Origin: Bacteroidales bacterium
GTDB lineage: Bacteria > Bacteroidota > Bacteroidia > Bacteroidales > UBA4417
Length of the DNA stretch: 64,000 nt
NCBI GenBank assembly: GCA_016707785.1
Contig: JADJGZ010000008.1
Location: 1 to 64,000 of the forward strand
Direction: 5' to 3'
In this document: piece by piece, positions 43,381 through 53,461 of the stretch
Layout: each line of letters begins with the position of its first letter
Position numbering within the stretch: position 1 is the stretch's first letter
The notes under the pieces: generated by a model
What the model was told of the DNA's origin: nothing
Seen by the model: the letters and a program-made list of their open reading frames with translations, nothing else
Databases searched by the model: none
Made by a program: the position numbers and the translations under genes

Positions 43381-45026
43381 CTAAAGATCAGAAAGGTCTG
43401 TTAAGCTAATACCAATAGCAAATGGATATAACTCTGGTCCTTTATTCTTCTGGAACATTGGGGTTAGGGAATAGGTAGCATAAAGATTAAGAACTCCCCA
43501 GCCAATCTTTGCAATAGCATCCAGTTTGAAAGGATTCATATAGAAATCCTTGCGGTCTTTGTCTTTCTGACGACTACCATCGTCATATACATATTTTGTA
43601 TGAGTGCCAATCCTCCATCCTCCAACTAGTCCTCCGCTGAGGTGAAAACTATTTGCCTTAGAATTTCTGTTGGTTTGGACTTCCAACATTAATGGCAGTG
43701 TGAGGTATGTATTAACCAATTTACTTTTCTCAAAAGTTAGATCTTCGCCTGTAGCACGCTCAAGTATAAGTTTATTATCTCCTTTTAATAATCTGACATC
43801 ATTATCAAATCTATAATTGTTCCATGTAACACCCAGTCCGGTAACAAGACCAACATGATTCTTGATGAGATTAATGTTCTGCTCAAAAAAGTTTAGGTTA
43901 ACGGCAATTGATTTCTGATATTTTTGGTCAAGTAGACTGTATTCTGAAGGATAATTTAAGTCATAATCAGGTGTAAGATATCCATTAACTCCGAGTTCTA
44001 ATCCTTTCCAATGACCATTAAATTTTTGTTTTTTCTTGTCCCTTTTAATCTTGACATCTCCATCTTCATTTACTTCAAGAGTATTATCACCTAGGGTTAC
44101 CCGAACTGAATCATCGGTAACAACAACGATTCTATCATTATTGATGGTAACCTCAACATTGCCATTGTCATCTGTGTTGGAAACTACCGTATTCTCATCA
44201 TCATTATCTGCGTTATTTGCTCCTTCATCAATTTTTACACTTTTTACATTCTCCATACCCGTGAAAGTCATGATGTATTCACCGGTTTTTCCAATCTTCT
44301 TTACTTCATTATTATCAAAATAGGTCAGGGTACCAGCACCTGATAAATCTGCCTTGAGTTGTTTTCTGGCCATGATTGAAGCATTTCCAGCTCCGGATAT
44401 TTCAGCATTTGTATTATCAGTTACAAATTCAATGGCTTTGAGTTTACCGGCACCACTTACTTCAGTTTTATGCTCAATGGCTGTTCCGGAGAGATTTACA
44501 TCAGCAGCCCCACTAATTTCTGTACTCAAATCATCAGCAGTGATAATGAGGTTTTCTTAGAGGCACCACTAGCCTCATTGTAAACTGACTTTGCAGAAAT
44601 CTCAAGATTGACTTTAGATGCTCCTGATGCAAGCAGCTTAAAATGATCTGCCTGGATTGGAGATAAGCCTTTAACAACAGAGGCTCCATTGGCATCGATT
44701 TTATTAATAGCAGGAGATGTGACATATACATTCATCTTTGTGGCATTGCGCACATTATCACAACTAAGGACTAATTCCCCGTTGTTCACTTTTGTCTTTA
44801 ATTTATCCTGGAGATTTTCATCGATTTCTACGGCTACCTGCTGAACATCACCTTGAGTGAAAAATAAATTAATGGCACAACCAACATTAATAGAGGTGAA
44901 TGAGTCAACCTGGCGATTTTGTTTGACAACATTGCCATCACCTTTTACCTGGGCCTTAATAGTTGTTGATGAAAGGAGAACAAAAAGTAGAAGGGCTGAG
45001 GTCCATTTGAAAGTTTTCATTGTCAT
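43381..45026 (-). CDS. GIN-domain (DUF2807) / outer-membrane beta-barrel protein, one frameshift
   Basis: The protein is read in two frames: 44556-45026 gives the signal peptide (MKTFKWTSALLLFVLLSSTTIKAQ) and a DUF2807 head-GIN domain with Ser/Gly/Ala-rich turns such as GASVVKGLSPIQA; 43381-44552 continues the same repeats (EISGAADVNLSGTA, AEISGAGNAS, ADLSGAGTLTYF). A charged Asn/Asp-rich linker and a barrel of about 210 residues ending in FAIGISLTDLSDL follow. One extra A in the AAAA run (minus strand of 44552-44555) restores a single frame of about 549 codons. It is probably exposed on the outer membrane. The anti-sigma and sigma genes lie just upstream. Confidence 0.75.
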
Positions 45027-45233
45027 ATTATTAGAAGTGAGTATTTTTCGAATTTCCAGAACAAGACGTTAACTCAGTTCATTTTGTTACATTCATTTTA
45101 ATATTTTTTTGCATTTCATTAACAATCGTATCGATTGCCATTGAAAAGTGGGTAGATAATTGGAACCGTAAATAGTTTTGTCTCTGAAGCGGAAACATTA
45201 AGTATCCAGATTGTTGTCATTTTATAGTCTTTC

Positions 45234-45262
45234 AAAAAAAAGCCGGGCATTGCCCGGCTTTG
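45234..45262 (-). terminator. Terminator after the anti-sigma factor gene
   Basis: On the minus strand AGCCGGGCA and TGCCCGGCT form a perfect 9-bp stem with almost no loop, followed by eight T residues. It separates the sigma/anti-sigma pair from the GIN-domain gene. Confidence 0.85.
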
Positions 45263-45281
45263 TAAACATCCTTATGTCAGT

Positions 45282-46661
45282 TTATTTTTTTATATCACGT
45301 TGAAGTTCTAATTTATCGCCATACAGGTTGTAGTTGACAACTTTCCCCTGATCATCCCTTTGCAAGTCTAGTTTGACATTATCCTGGGTGAGAGTGTTAT
45401 AGGTTTTTACTCCGAGTTCAGCAAAAGTCCATACTGAGATTGGTGAAGAGGACTCAGTTGTTTTTTTCTTTCCATTAAAAGCAAAATATTCACCAATTCT
45501 TGATGTGAAAGAGTTAAACAGTTTCTTTTCTGGATCTTTATCTGTTGAATTGATCTCTGCATACTGGATTTGTTCTGACAATTTCAGGTTATAGTACAAT
45601 TCCAGGTAATCATTAAAATGCATCTGACTTGTTCGGATAAATTTGAATTCCGGTTCAACAACATCATGTGATTCAACTTGATGGCTGGCAAGAAGGTTCA
45701 TCGAAGGGATAATATCAGGATTTCTAACTGCTTGTTTTTCTATATGAACTGAACTATTAATATTGGAGGTGATTGCTTCGTCACTCTTGGAAACAATGGG
45801 ACGGGATTTGTTTTCAGCAGTTTGGGCAGGTAAAGCAACTTGATTGGATATCTGTTCAACTGGATTCACTTGAGTTTTTTCCTGTGGTAGAGTTGAAGTT
45901 TTTTGTTGATTACTGTCAGTCAAGATTGTAGGTTTAATGACAGGATTCAGGAAATTTGAAATTGAAATCAGCAGAGCAAGAGAAGCAGCGGTTGCAAGTG
46001 TATAAAAAACAATACGGCGAATTGAAACAGTTTTATGTTTCAGTCCGGCTTTATCCTGGTATTTTATGGAAGTATCTGGAGTAAGCCTGGTTTGAGCATA
46101 AAGTTTTCTTTCATATTCAATGTGTGGATTAAGAACAAGGAACTCAGTTAGATCGTTGGACATTTCAGAGGTTAGAATTCCTTCCTGCTCACTTATGAGA
46201 ATTTCTTCATAATTGGATTCAGAAACTGAACCAAATGGGATGACTTTATGTAATAAAGATTCTTTTTGACTGAATATGATCAAGTTGTCAGGCGAAAGTT
46301 TTGAAAGGGAGTAAATTACCTGATCTTTTAGATAAGCTGGATTTTGTTTTAGAAATTCTTCAAGCTGATTTTTTTCTGTGGTAGAAAGCAAACCTTCAAT
46401 TTCAGCAATCAACACATCATCAATATTGTCAGCAGTGATAATAGCCGATGAGGACATCGCATTTTTTTTTAATGAATCCTTAAGATCAAATTGAATATTA
46501 GCATCAGGAACCACTGTTATACTTTCAAATCCTTCAAATTCAGATTTTAATTCTGGATTTTGATCCATAAATGACATCAACTCACTTACTTCAGAAGGGC
46601 TAAGATTCCCTTCGAAATAATCTAGGAAGTATGCTTCATAATTATCCTTGTTGATTTTCAT
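45282..46661 (-). CDS. Anti-sigma factor with three tandem N-terminal repeats
   Basis: The 459-residue protein has one membrane segment (about 215-236, YTLATAASLALLISISNFL) separating a cytoplasmic part from a periplasmic one. The cytoplasmic part holds three copies of a repeat of about 70 residues, starting near residues 7, 80 and 152. Each runs N-(Y/I)-(E/D)-x-x-(F/L) ... (E)G-x-L-(S/T) ... F-(L/M)-x-x-NP ... (V/L)-x-PD-x-x-I-x-(F/Y) ... K. One such unit is typical of Bacteroidota anti-sigma factors (FEGNLSPSEVSELMSFM). The periplasmic part (240-459) has no recognised domain. The ECF sigma gene ends 64 nt upstream. Confidence 0.75.
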   Translation of the reverse strand: MKINKDNYEAYFLDYFEGNLSPSEVSELMSFMDQNPELKSEFEGFESITVVPDANIQFDLKDSLKKNAMSSSAIITADNIDDVLIAEIEGLLSTTEKNQLEEFLKQNPAYLKDQVIYSLSKLSPDNLIIFSQKESLLHKVIPFGSVSESNYEEILISEQEGILTSEMSNDLTEFLVLNPHIEYERKLYAQTRLTPDTSIKYQDKAGLKHKTVSIRRIVFYTLATAASLALLISISNFLNPVIKPTILTDSNQQKTSTLPQEKTQVNPVEQISNQVALPAQTAENKSRPIVSKSDEAITSNINSSVHIEKQAVRNPDIIPSMNLLASHQVESHDVVEPEFKFIRTSQMHFNDYLELYYNLKLSEQIQYAEINSTDKDPEKKLFNSFTSRIGEYFAFNGKKKTTESSSPISVWTFAELGVKTYNTLTQDNVKLDLQRDDQGKVVNYNLYGDKLELQRDIKK

Positions 46662-46725
46662 TTGAGTTATTATTAGTATTTTGAGATATGATGGTTTGAA
46701 GTTTAAATTTTTTATTAAAGTGCTT

Positions 46726-47211
46726 TTAGATTACCAGGTCAAGGCTGCCGATATATTGTTTTAGGAAAGACCTTGCTCTGAAAATATAGACTTTCACTTG
46801 AGATTCATTTAATCCTGTAATTTCTCCGATCTCTTCATACGCATAGCCTTCATAATCCCTTAATAAAATTACTGTTCTTTGTATTTCAGGAAGACGGGAT
46901 ACAGCTTCATTAATTACTTCTTTCAGGTCGTTAAATGAATTATGGTCATGATATTTGCTTTCATAATTGCCGTCGATAGAACTTAGCCTTTGATTTTTCC
47001 TGATATGGTCAATCATCGTGTGGTAGGCAGTTGTAAAGAGGTAAGATTTAGCCTTTTCATGACTAATATCCTTAACTTTTTCCCACATCTTCACAAACGA
47101 TTCCTGTACAATATCCCTGGCAGTATCATCATCCTTTATGTTTTTAAGGATAAACCGGTACACTCCATCTGAATACTGCTCTGCGCACGCATTGTATTCG
47201 TTTACAGTCAT
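46726..47211 (-). CDS. ECF sigma-70 factor
   Basis: This 161-residue RNA polymerase sigma factor has region 2 (about 10-75; DIVQESFVKMWEKVKD and KSYLFTTAYHTMIDHIRKN) and region 4 (about 105-155; RLPEIQRTVILLRDYEGYAYEEIGEITGLNESQVKVYIFRAR). It lacks regions 1 and 3, as ECF sigmas do. The next gene on the strand is its likely anti-sigma factor. It probably controls envelope genes, possibly the GIN-barrel gene two places down. Confidence 0.94.
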   Translation of the reverse strand: MTVNEYNACAEQYSDGVYRFILKNIKDDDTARDIVQESFVKMWEKVKDISHEKAKSYLFTTAYHTMIDHIRKNQRLSSIDGNYESKYHDHNSFNDLKEVINEAVSRLPEIQRTVILLRDYEGYAYEEIGEITGLNESQVKVYIFRARSFLKQYIGSLDLVI

Positions 47212-47424
47212 ATTTGCTCTGATTGGTTTCTGGTCAGGTGTACATTGAACGTGTAACTATGCAATAAAGTTACAAATAAATTGAAGTTTATTTAAGAACT
47301 CAGAAATGTTCGGACAAAAGAATCTTCCAATTATAAAATACGATAATAGAAATTGCCCTGGAACCAGGAACAATTCAGTGTTATTTTCATCACGAAAATG
47401 AAATTACCCTGATCCGGGAATAGA

Positions 47425-49210
47425 TTAATCGAGTTTCAAAACGGCCAGGAAAGCACTCTGAGGTACTTCCACATTACCAACTTGCCTCATACGTTTCTTC
47501 CCTTTCTTTTGCTTTTCCAGGAGTTTACGTTTACGAGTGATATCCCCACCATAGCACTTGGCTGTAACATCTTTCCGAAGGGCTTTTACTGTTTCGCGCT
47601 ATAATTTTAGATCCTATAGCAGCTTGAATAGCGACATCATATTGTTGCCTTGGGATGAGTTCCTTTAGCTTTTCGCACATCCGGCGTCCGAAATCATAAG
47701 CATTGTCTCTATGGATTAATGTCGACAAAGCATCAACAGCATCACCATTAAGCAGAATATCCAATTTGGCAAGCGCTGCTTCTTTGTATCCGGAAATATG
47801 ATAATCAAAGGAAGCATATCCTTTCGAAATGCTTTTCAGTTTATCATAGAAGTCGAAAACGATTTCTCCTAATGGAATTTCAAAATTTAACTCGACTCGA
47901 TCTTGTGTAAGGTATACCTGATTCAGCAAATTGCCACGTTTGTCCATGCATAATTTCATAATCGAACCGGTATATTCTGATTTTGAGATTATCTGTGCCA
48001 GAATATAAGGTTCTTCTACATAGTCAATTTGGGTCACTTCAGGCATTCCAGAGGGATTATGAACTTCCAGTTCTTCGCCTTTAGTGGTAAAAACCTTATA
48101 CATTACGTTTGGAACAGTATTAATGATGTCCATATCAAATTCCCTGTCAAGACGTTCCTGCACAATTTCCATGTGCAACAAACCAAGGAATCCACAGCGG
48201 AAACCAAATCCTAATGCAGCTGATGATTCGGGTTCAAAACTCAATGAAGCATCATTTAGTTGAAGTTTTTCCAGTGATGCACGCAGATCTTCATAATCAT
48301 CTGTGTCAGTTGGATATATACCCGCAAAAACCATGGGCTTAACATTTTTAAAACCCTCAATAGCGGTCTTGCATGGGTTATCAACATGGGTAATGGTGTC
48401 TCCTACTTTTATCTCTTTAGCTGTTTTTATTCCGGATATGATATATCCTACATCTCCTGCACTTAATGCATCAAGAGGGGTTTGCTGCATTCGCAGAATC
48501 CCTATTTCATCTGCCTTGTACTCAAGTTCAGTAGAAACAAATTTAACAAGTTCATTTCGTTTAATACTACCATTAAAAATTCTGAAATAGGCAATTACGC
48601 CCCTGAACTGATTAAAAAGTGAATCGAATATAAGGGCTTGCAATGGCGCATTAGGGTCTCCTTTTGGAGCTGGAATCCGGTGTATAATTGCATCAAGTAT
48701 ATCGTCAACCCCCATACCAGTCCTGGCACTTGCGCGAATAATGTCTGTTGATTTGCATCCGATGAGATCTACAATCTGATCTTCAACTTCATCAGGCATT
48801 GCACTATCACTATCCATTTTGTTCATCACTGGGATAATCTCCAGGTTATGATCAAGGGCCAGGTACAAATTCGAGATAGTCTGAGCCTGAATTCCCTGGG
48901 TGGCATCGATCACCAGTAAAGCTCCTTCACATGCTGCTATGGCTCTTGAAACTTCATATGAAAAGTCAACATGTCCCGGAGTATCTATCAGGTTCAGTTT
49001 GTATTTTTTTCCTTCATGCTCATAGTCCATCCTTATTGCATGACTCTTGATTGTGATTCCACGTTCTCTTTCAAGATCCATGTCATCAAGTACCTGGTTC
49101 TGCATTTGACGTTCAGTCAGAGAGCCTGTGGTTTCAAGTAATCTGTCAGCCAGGGTACTTTTACCGTGGTCTATATGGGCTATGATACAAAAGTTTCTTA
49201 TATTTTCCAT
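47425..49210 (-). CDS. lepA: Elongation factor 4, frameshifted near its C-terminus
   Basis: LepA (EF4) is a ribosome-bound GTPase that can back-translocate or remodel stalled ribosomes. The ATG at 49210 gives MENIRNFCIIAHIDHGKSTLADRL (G1); the TTG at 49219 is not needed. DTPGHVDFSYEVSRA (G3), NKMDSD (G4) and the EF-G-like domains follow. The clean frame runs to about 47598; then two bases appear to be missing, and the last stretch (KDVTAKCYGGDI, then KRKLLEKQKKGKKRMRQVGNVEVP) continues in another frame to TAA at 47425-47427. With the two bases restored it has about 595 residues, the usual size. Confidence 0.92.
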
Positions 49211-49216
49211 TGGGTG

Positions 49217-49224
49217 CAAAAGTA
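49217..49224 (-). promoter_or_regulatory. -7 promoter element immediately upstream of lepA
   Basis: TACTTTTG on the minus strand ends 6 nt before the ATG at 49210. A transcript from it would have a leader of only a few bases. The -33 TTG candidate is spaced by 23 nt. Confidence 0.4.
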
Positions 49225-49336
49225 AGGAATTTTCCCGGACTGCTCATCAAGGTGTTGTAAGTGACCTGTATATGTTAAGTTTTTATAACAACTTGTATTA
49301 CTAGGTATAATTTTAAGTGATTATTATAAAAATTCT

Positions 49337-49344
49337 TACTTTTG
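49337..49344 (+). promoter_or_regulatory. -7 promoter element of gapA
   Basis: TACTTTTG fits TAnnTTTG and lies 44 nt before the gapA ATG. No clear -33 TTTG is seen. Confidence 0.4.
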
Positions 49345-49388
49345 CATTCGTTTTTAAAAATGCACTCATTCCTTAAAATCAATATATT

Positions 49389-50393
49389 ATGACAAAAATT
49401 AAAGTTGGAATCAATGGTTTTGGTCGTATTGGCCGCCTGGTTTTTCGTGCATCCATCCTAAGAGATGATATTGATGTTGTTGCAATCAATGACCTCATTG
49501 ATGTTAACTACATGGCTTACATGTTAAAATATGATACTGTACATGGACAGTTCAAAGGTACTGTTGATGTTAAAGACGGTCAGCTTATTGTTAACGGGCA
49601 AACCATCAGGGTTACCGCATGCAAAAACCCTGCAGAAATAAAATGGTCAGATGTTGGTGCTGACTATGTAGCAGAGTGTACCGGATTATTCCTTACTAAG
49701 GAAACATGCCAGGCTCATATCGATGGTGGCGCAAAACGCGTTATCATGTCTGCTCCTTCAAAAGATGATACTCCAATGTTTGTATATGGTGTAAACCATA
49801 CAAAATATGCTGGTGAACAGTTTGTTTCCAATGCAAGCTGCACCACTAACTGCCTCGCTCCACTGGTAAAAGTTATTAATGACAATTTTGGACTTGCTGA
49901 AGGTTTAATGACTACGGTTCATGCAACCACAGCAACTCAGAAAACGGTTGATGGCCCATCAGCTAAGGATTGGAGAGGTGGCAGGGCTGCTGCCGGTAAT
50001 ATTATTCCATCCAGCACAGGTGCTGCTAAAGCTGCTGCCAAAGTTATTCCTGAATTAAAAGGAAAACTAACCGGTATGTCATTCAGAGTGCCAACTTTGG
50101 ATGTTTCTGTAGTTGACCTGACCTGTCGGCTTGAGAAAGCTACTACCTATGAAGAAATCAAAGCTGCGGTTAAAGCAGCTGCTGATGGCCCAATGAAAGG
50201 AGTTCTAGGTTATACTGAAGAAGCTGTAGTCTCAAGTGATTTCATAGGTGACAGCCGTACTTCTATATTTGATGCTGAAGCGGGTATCATGTTGAATCCA
50301 AACTTTGTGAAATTAGTTGCCTGGTATGATAATGAGTGGGGGTATTCATGCAAAGTCCTTGATATGATTGCTCATATGACTACAGTAGCGTAA
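49389..50393 (+). CDS. gapA: Glyceraldehyde-3-phosphate dehydrogenase, type I
   Basis: GapA oxidises glyceraldehyde 3-phosphate to 1,3-bisphosphoglycerate with NAD. The 334-residue protein has the NAD loop INGFGRIGRLVFRAS, the catalytic Cys in VSNASCTTNCLAPL (about residue 155), the His in TTVHATTATQKT, and the C-terminal WYDNEWGYSCKVLDMI. It stands alone with its own promoter and terminator, as expected of a highly expressed central gene. Confidence 0.98.
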   Translation: MTKIKVGINGFGRIGRLVFRASILRDDIDVVAINDLIDVNYMAYMLKYDTVHGQFKGTVDVKDGQLIVNGQTIRVTACKNPAEIKWSDVGADYVAECTGLFLTKETCQAHIDGGAKRVIMSAPSKDDTPMFVYGVNHTKYAGEQFVSNASCTTNCLAPLVKVINDNFGLAEGLMTTVHATTATQKTVDGPSAKDWRGGRAAAGNIIPSSTGAAKAAAKVIPELKGKLTGMSFRVPTLDVSVVDLTCRLEKATTYEEIKAAVKAAADGPMKGVLGYTEEAVVSSDFIGDSRTSIFDAEAGIMLNPNFVKLVAWYDNEWGYSCKVLDMIAHMTTVA

Positions 50394-50407
50394 TCAATTC
50401 TCACAAA

Positions 50408-50447
50408 TAAAAAAGGATTATCAGAATTCTGGTAATCCTTTTTTTAT
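50408..50447 (+). terminator. Terminator after gapA
   Basis: AAAGGATTA and TAATCCTTT pair around TCAGAATTCTGG, itself partly self-complementary, and run into seven T residues. It lies 15 nt beyond the gapA stop. Confidence 0.85.
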
Positions 50448-50638
50448 GTGTGAGGTTAGCTTTCTACAATTTTAATGCAGTAAATAACTTAATCTACGAT
50501 CCCGTTTCTAAATTTTAATCATTTTGCTGAGATCAAATTAGGGCCGAAAATTACCATGAATTGTGATTTGAATTTTAATCATACTTAACTTAAAATATAT
50601 TCCCGATAGCGACTTAATGAAAAAATGGAGAGTTCTTC

Positions 50639-53278
50639 TTACCTGATGATTGTAACAGATCCTTTCAATGTTCGTTTAATCGTTCCATATAAAGTGATTT
50701 CAAACACATCGCATACATAATAATATACGCCATCACTAGCTGGTTGATTTGTGCCTATTATTTTACCATCCCATTCAATATCAGGATCATCAGTCTTAAA
50801 TATAAGCGTTCCCCACCTGTTAAAAATTGTTAGGTCAATTTTTTCAACTGAACTATAGGGATAGGGAGTGAAATAATCATTATAGGTATCGGCATTGGGT
50901 GTAAAAACATTAGGCAGCCTATATCCTCCACAGGTATCGCTATCAATACAAATGGTGTCGCTCATCATACTTATATTACCTATTGAGTCGATGGATCTGA
51001 GGGAATAGCATCCTGCAATTGTCTGCTGAAGGTCATGTGTAAAGGTAGTACTGTTGATTCCGGATAAAGAATCGAGTAAAACAAAGATATCTGACAGGGG
51101 TGGCCGGTAGTAAACATAGTACTTCACTACATCGTCTGCACAAGTCTCAGATGCATTCACCCACCGCAGTATATTGTCGGCACGATCGCAATCAGGCTCC
51201 ACGGTTAGTTCCGGTGGACATGGAGGTTCATTATCAGCAGGGATTCCACAAACTTCTTGTGAAAAGTTTATCAATGGATCAGTAATTCCAGTTGTCCCAT
51301 AAGAACCAATTGATTTTATCCTGTAGCAATAAGATTGACCATTAACTAATTGCAAATCAGTATATGTAGGCAGAGTGGTTGTCGTAATGGAATCAAAAAG
51401 CTGAGTCAACTCATTTTTACGATAGATAACATATTCATGATTGGTCCATGGAACTATGGAAGGAAAGTTCAGAAGCAGTTTATTGTCTCCGTTACTGATG
51501 CTTAGGTAAACAGAAGAAGCTACTTGTGAAGGTCCAATAATAAAACGTAATCCGGGAGTGTCATTTATAAGATCCACTCTATAGCTGATGGGTTGGTCTT
51601 TGGTATTGAATGGTTCATCAAAATACAAAGTATCATCCAATGAGTTGAGAGAGTCAATGAGGATTAGATTACTTCCTATAAAATCAAATGATCTGTAAAT
51701 TAAATACTTATAGGGTCCAGGAGCTTGAAGAGGGTCTATTTCAGTAGGTTTTGACCAGGCAAGATAAACCTTGCCATTGGAAACGTCGGTATTCTCAATA
51801 CTCACGTTTGTAATAACAGGCACATCTTTTTTGAGTTTAACGCAAACTTCATCTGATGCATAGCTCTCAGATCCATCGGGGTAAACAGCAACAATCATGT
51901 AACAATAATCAACGCCATGAGCAAGGCCGGGAAATTCATTTCCATCACTGAAAGTTGTATCTGTTGCGTCAATATCTTTGATCCATCGATAACCGGTATA
52001 AGAGGGCACTCCTGTTTCACAATTCGCTGGTATATATCCAAAAAATCCATTTCTTCTGTAGACTTTATATGTAACTACATTGCTACAACGATTTGGACTC
52101 CAGAAAATATTAATATTATTACCTAATGGGATTGCCTCAAGATTTTCTGTTTTTGGACCAACGATACGAATATTCAGTGTTTTCAGATCAAACAGGTTTA
52201 CTTCAGTTGAATTATCAACGGCCTTAAAGAATACTTGATACGGGTTTTTCCTAATTTGAGAACAATCGGTTTCCCATGTAAAGATACCAGTCGCTATACC
52301 GGGATCATTTCCAACCTGAGAGAAGTTTGCTGCATTCATAGTCAGAAGTAGCGGTGCACCAGTAGCTGTGAGAGTTATCTTATCAAGATTTGGATCAGTA
52401 GTCCTGATCAGATATCCTAATGAATCCCCGGCTGTGATGCATGTATCAGTGATTGGGTCAATAATTGGTGCATCATTGGTACACGTAACAATTGTAATCT
52501 GCATATCCCGGGTAACAAAACCAATCCGTGAACCATTTCTCCATTCCTCAATCATAAATGAGATGTTATATTCTCCCTGAAGGGTAGGACTAATCCAGTT
52601 AATATCACCAGTAACTGAATTAATATTGAAATTACTACTTCCATTCGGATCGACAAGATTGGGCAATATATAACCAGGGATAGGTTGACCTCCAGCTCCC
52701 TTACATACTGTGAGCACATATGAAAGGCTATCACCATCCGGGTCGAATGCTCCTGGATTGTGAAGGAAAGGATGATCAACACAACCTCGGTCAATTGGAG
52801 GTAAAAGAAGCTGAGGAGAACTATTGGGCCCTATGAATGGATTTATGGAGAGCAGGGTTTCAATATAAAGAGGAATGTCCACCGAACTTGGAATATTCAT
52901 GATACCGTAGTTCCGGTTTGGGTCTTCAACGGAAATTCTGTAGGTTGAAGGCCCAGGGAATGTATGTTCGCCAGTGTAAAGGTTTTTCTTGATTTCTGGA
53001 CCTACAATTTCTCCAAGGTGATCACAATAAAGTCCTGCGGGGTTTATTCCTGATGGACCGTTAATCCTGGTCAGGATAGATGATGAGCCATCACCCCAGT
53101 TAATCTCAAGTTCATTGCGGTCAGCTGGACTAGGTGCGTAAGAATAAGAAGTAATGGTGATCTCATAAGTAAGACCTGAGATATACCGGTAAGTAATTTC
53201 ACCGGCACGTTGATGGGTAGCAAAGGCAGGTAAACGGAGTACAAAAAGTAAAAGCAGATACAGTATAAGCCTCTTCAT
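50639..53278 (-). CDS. Large surface protein with CHU_C (gliding-type) T9SS tail
   Basis: The protein has 879 residues from the ATG at 53278 (MKRLILYLLLLFVLRLPAFATHQRAGE, a signal peptide); the open frame upstream is not needed. The first 280 residues resemble PKD/cadherin-like adhesin modules (DGDSLSYVLTVCKG, TGDINWISPTLQGEYNISF). Two to three fibronectin type III-like repeats follow (about 390-720, e.g. GVDYCYMIVAVYPDGSESY). The last 90 residues are CHU_C/type B: NVFTPNADTYNDYFTPYPYS, then LTIFNRWGTLIFKTDD and DGVYYYVCDV. It is probably a T9SS-secreted surface protein. CHU_C occurs in gliding and non-gliding species. Confidence 0.85.
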   Translation of the reverse strand: MKRLILYLLLLFVLRLPAFATHQRAGEITYRYISGLTYEITITSYSYAPSPADRNELEINWGDGSSSILTRINGPSGINPAGLYCDHLGEIVGPEIKKNLYTGEHTFPGPSTYRISVEDPNRNYGIMNIPSSVDIPLYIETLLSINPFIGPNSSPQLLLPPIDRGCVDHPFLHNPGAFDPDGDSLSYVLTVCKGAGGQPIPGYILPNLVDPNGSSNFNINSVTGDINWISPTLQGEYNISFMIEEWRNGSRIGFVTRDMQITIVTCTNDAPIIDPITDTCITAGDSLGYLIRTTDPNLDKITLTATGAPLLLTMNAANFSQVGNDPGIATGIFTWETDCSQIRKNPYQVFFKAVDNSTEVNLFDLKTLNIRIVGPKTENLEAIPLGNNINIFWSPNRCSNVVTYKVYRRNGFFGYIPANCETGVPSYTGYRWIKDIDATDTTFSDGNEFPGLAHGVDYCYMIVAVYPDGSESYASDEVCVKLKKDVPVITNVSIENTDVSNGKVYLAWSKPTEIDPLQAPGPYKYLIYRSFDFIGSNLILIDSLNSLDDTLYFDEPFNTKDQPISYRVDLINDTPGLRFIIGPSQVASSVYLSISNGDNKLLLNFPSIVPWTNHEYVIYRKNELTQLFDSITTTTLPTYTDLQLVNGQSYCYRIKSIGSYGTTGITDPLINFSQEVCGIPADNEPPCPPELTVEPDCDRADNILRWVNASETCADDVVKYYVYYRPPLSDIFVLLDSLSGINSTTFTHDLQQTIAGCYSLRSIDSIGNISMMSDTICIDSDTCGGYRLPNVFTPNADTYNDYFTPYPYSSVEKIDLTIFNRWGTLIFKTDDPDIEWDGKIIGTNQPASDGVYYYVCDVFEITLYGTIKRTLKGSVTIIR

Positions 53279-53461
53279 TACATAAAATGATGAATGATTG
53301 CTACAACAGCGGCGATATTGGATTTCTAACCAAAAGTACAAAAATTACCTGCAATTGTTCATTTATAGCGCTATGAATTCTTCTTATATTAATTGGTAAC
53401 TTAGCTGCAAAACTAGAGAATCCTTAAATTTGTATACCCACTAAGGTTAAAAAGTTGATAG

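Noticed and set aside
44036..44560. Plus-strand frames of 68-95 residues rich in Ser/Thr
   Set aside because: They are antisense to the GIN repeats and reflect their Ser/Gly codons.
47212..47424. Possible RNA gene between lepA and the ECF sigma gene
   Set aside because: Only short weak inverted repeats (CCTGG/CCAGG type) are present, with no terminator or promoter arrangement typical of an RNA gene.
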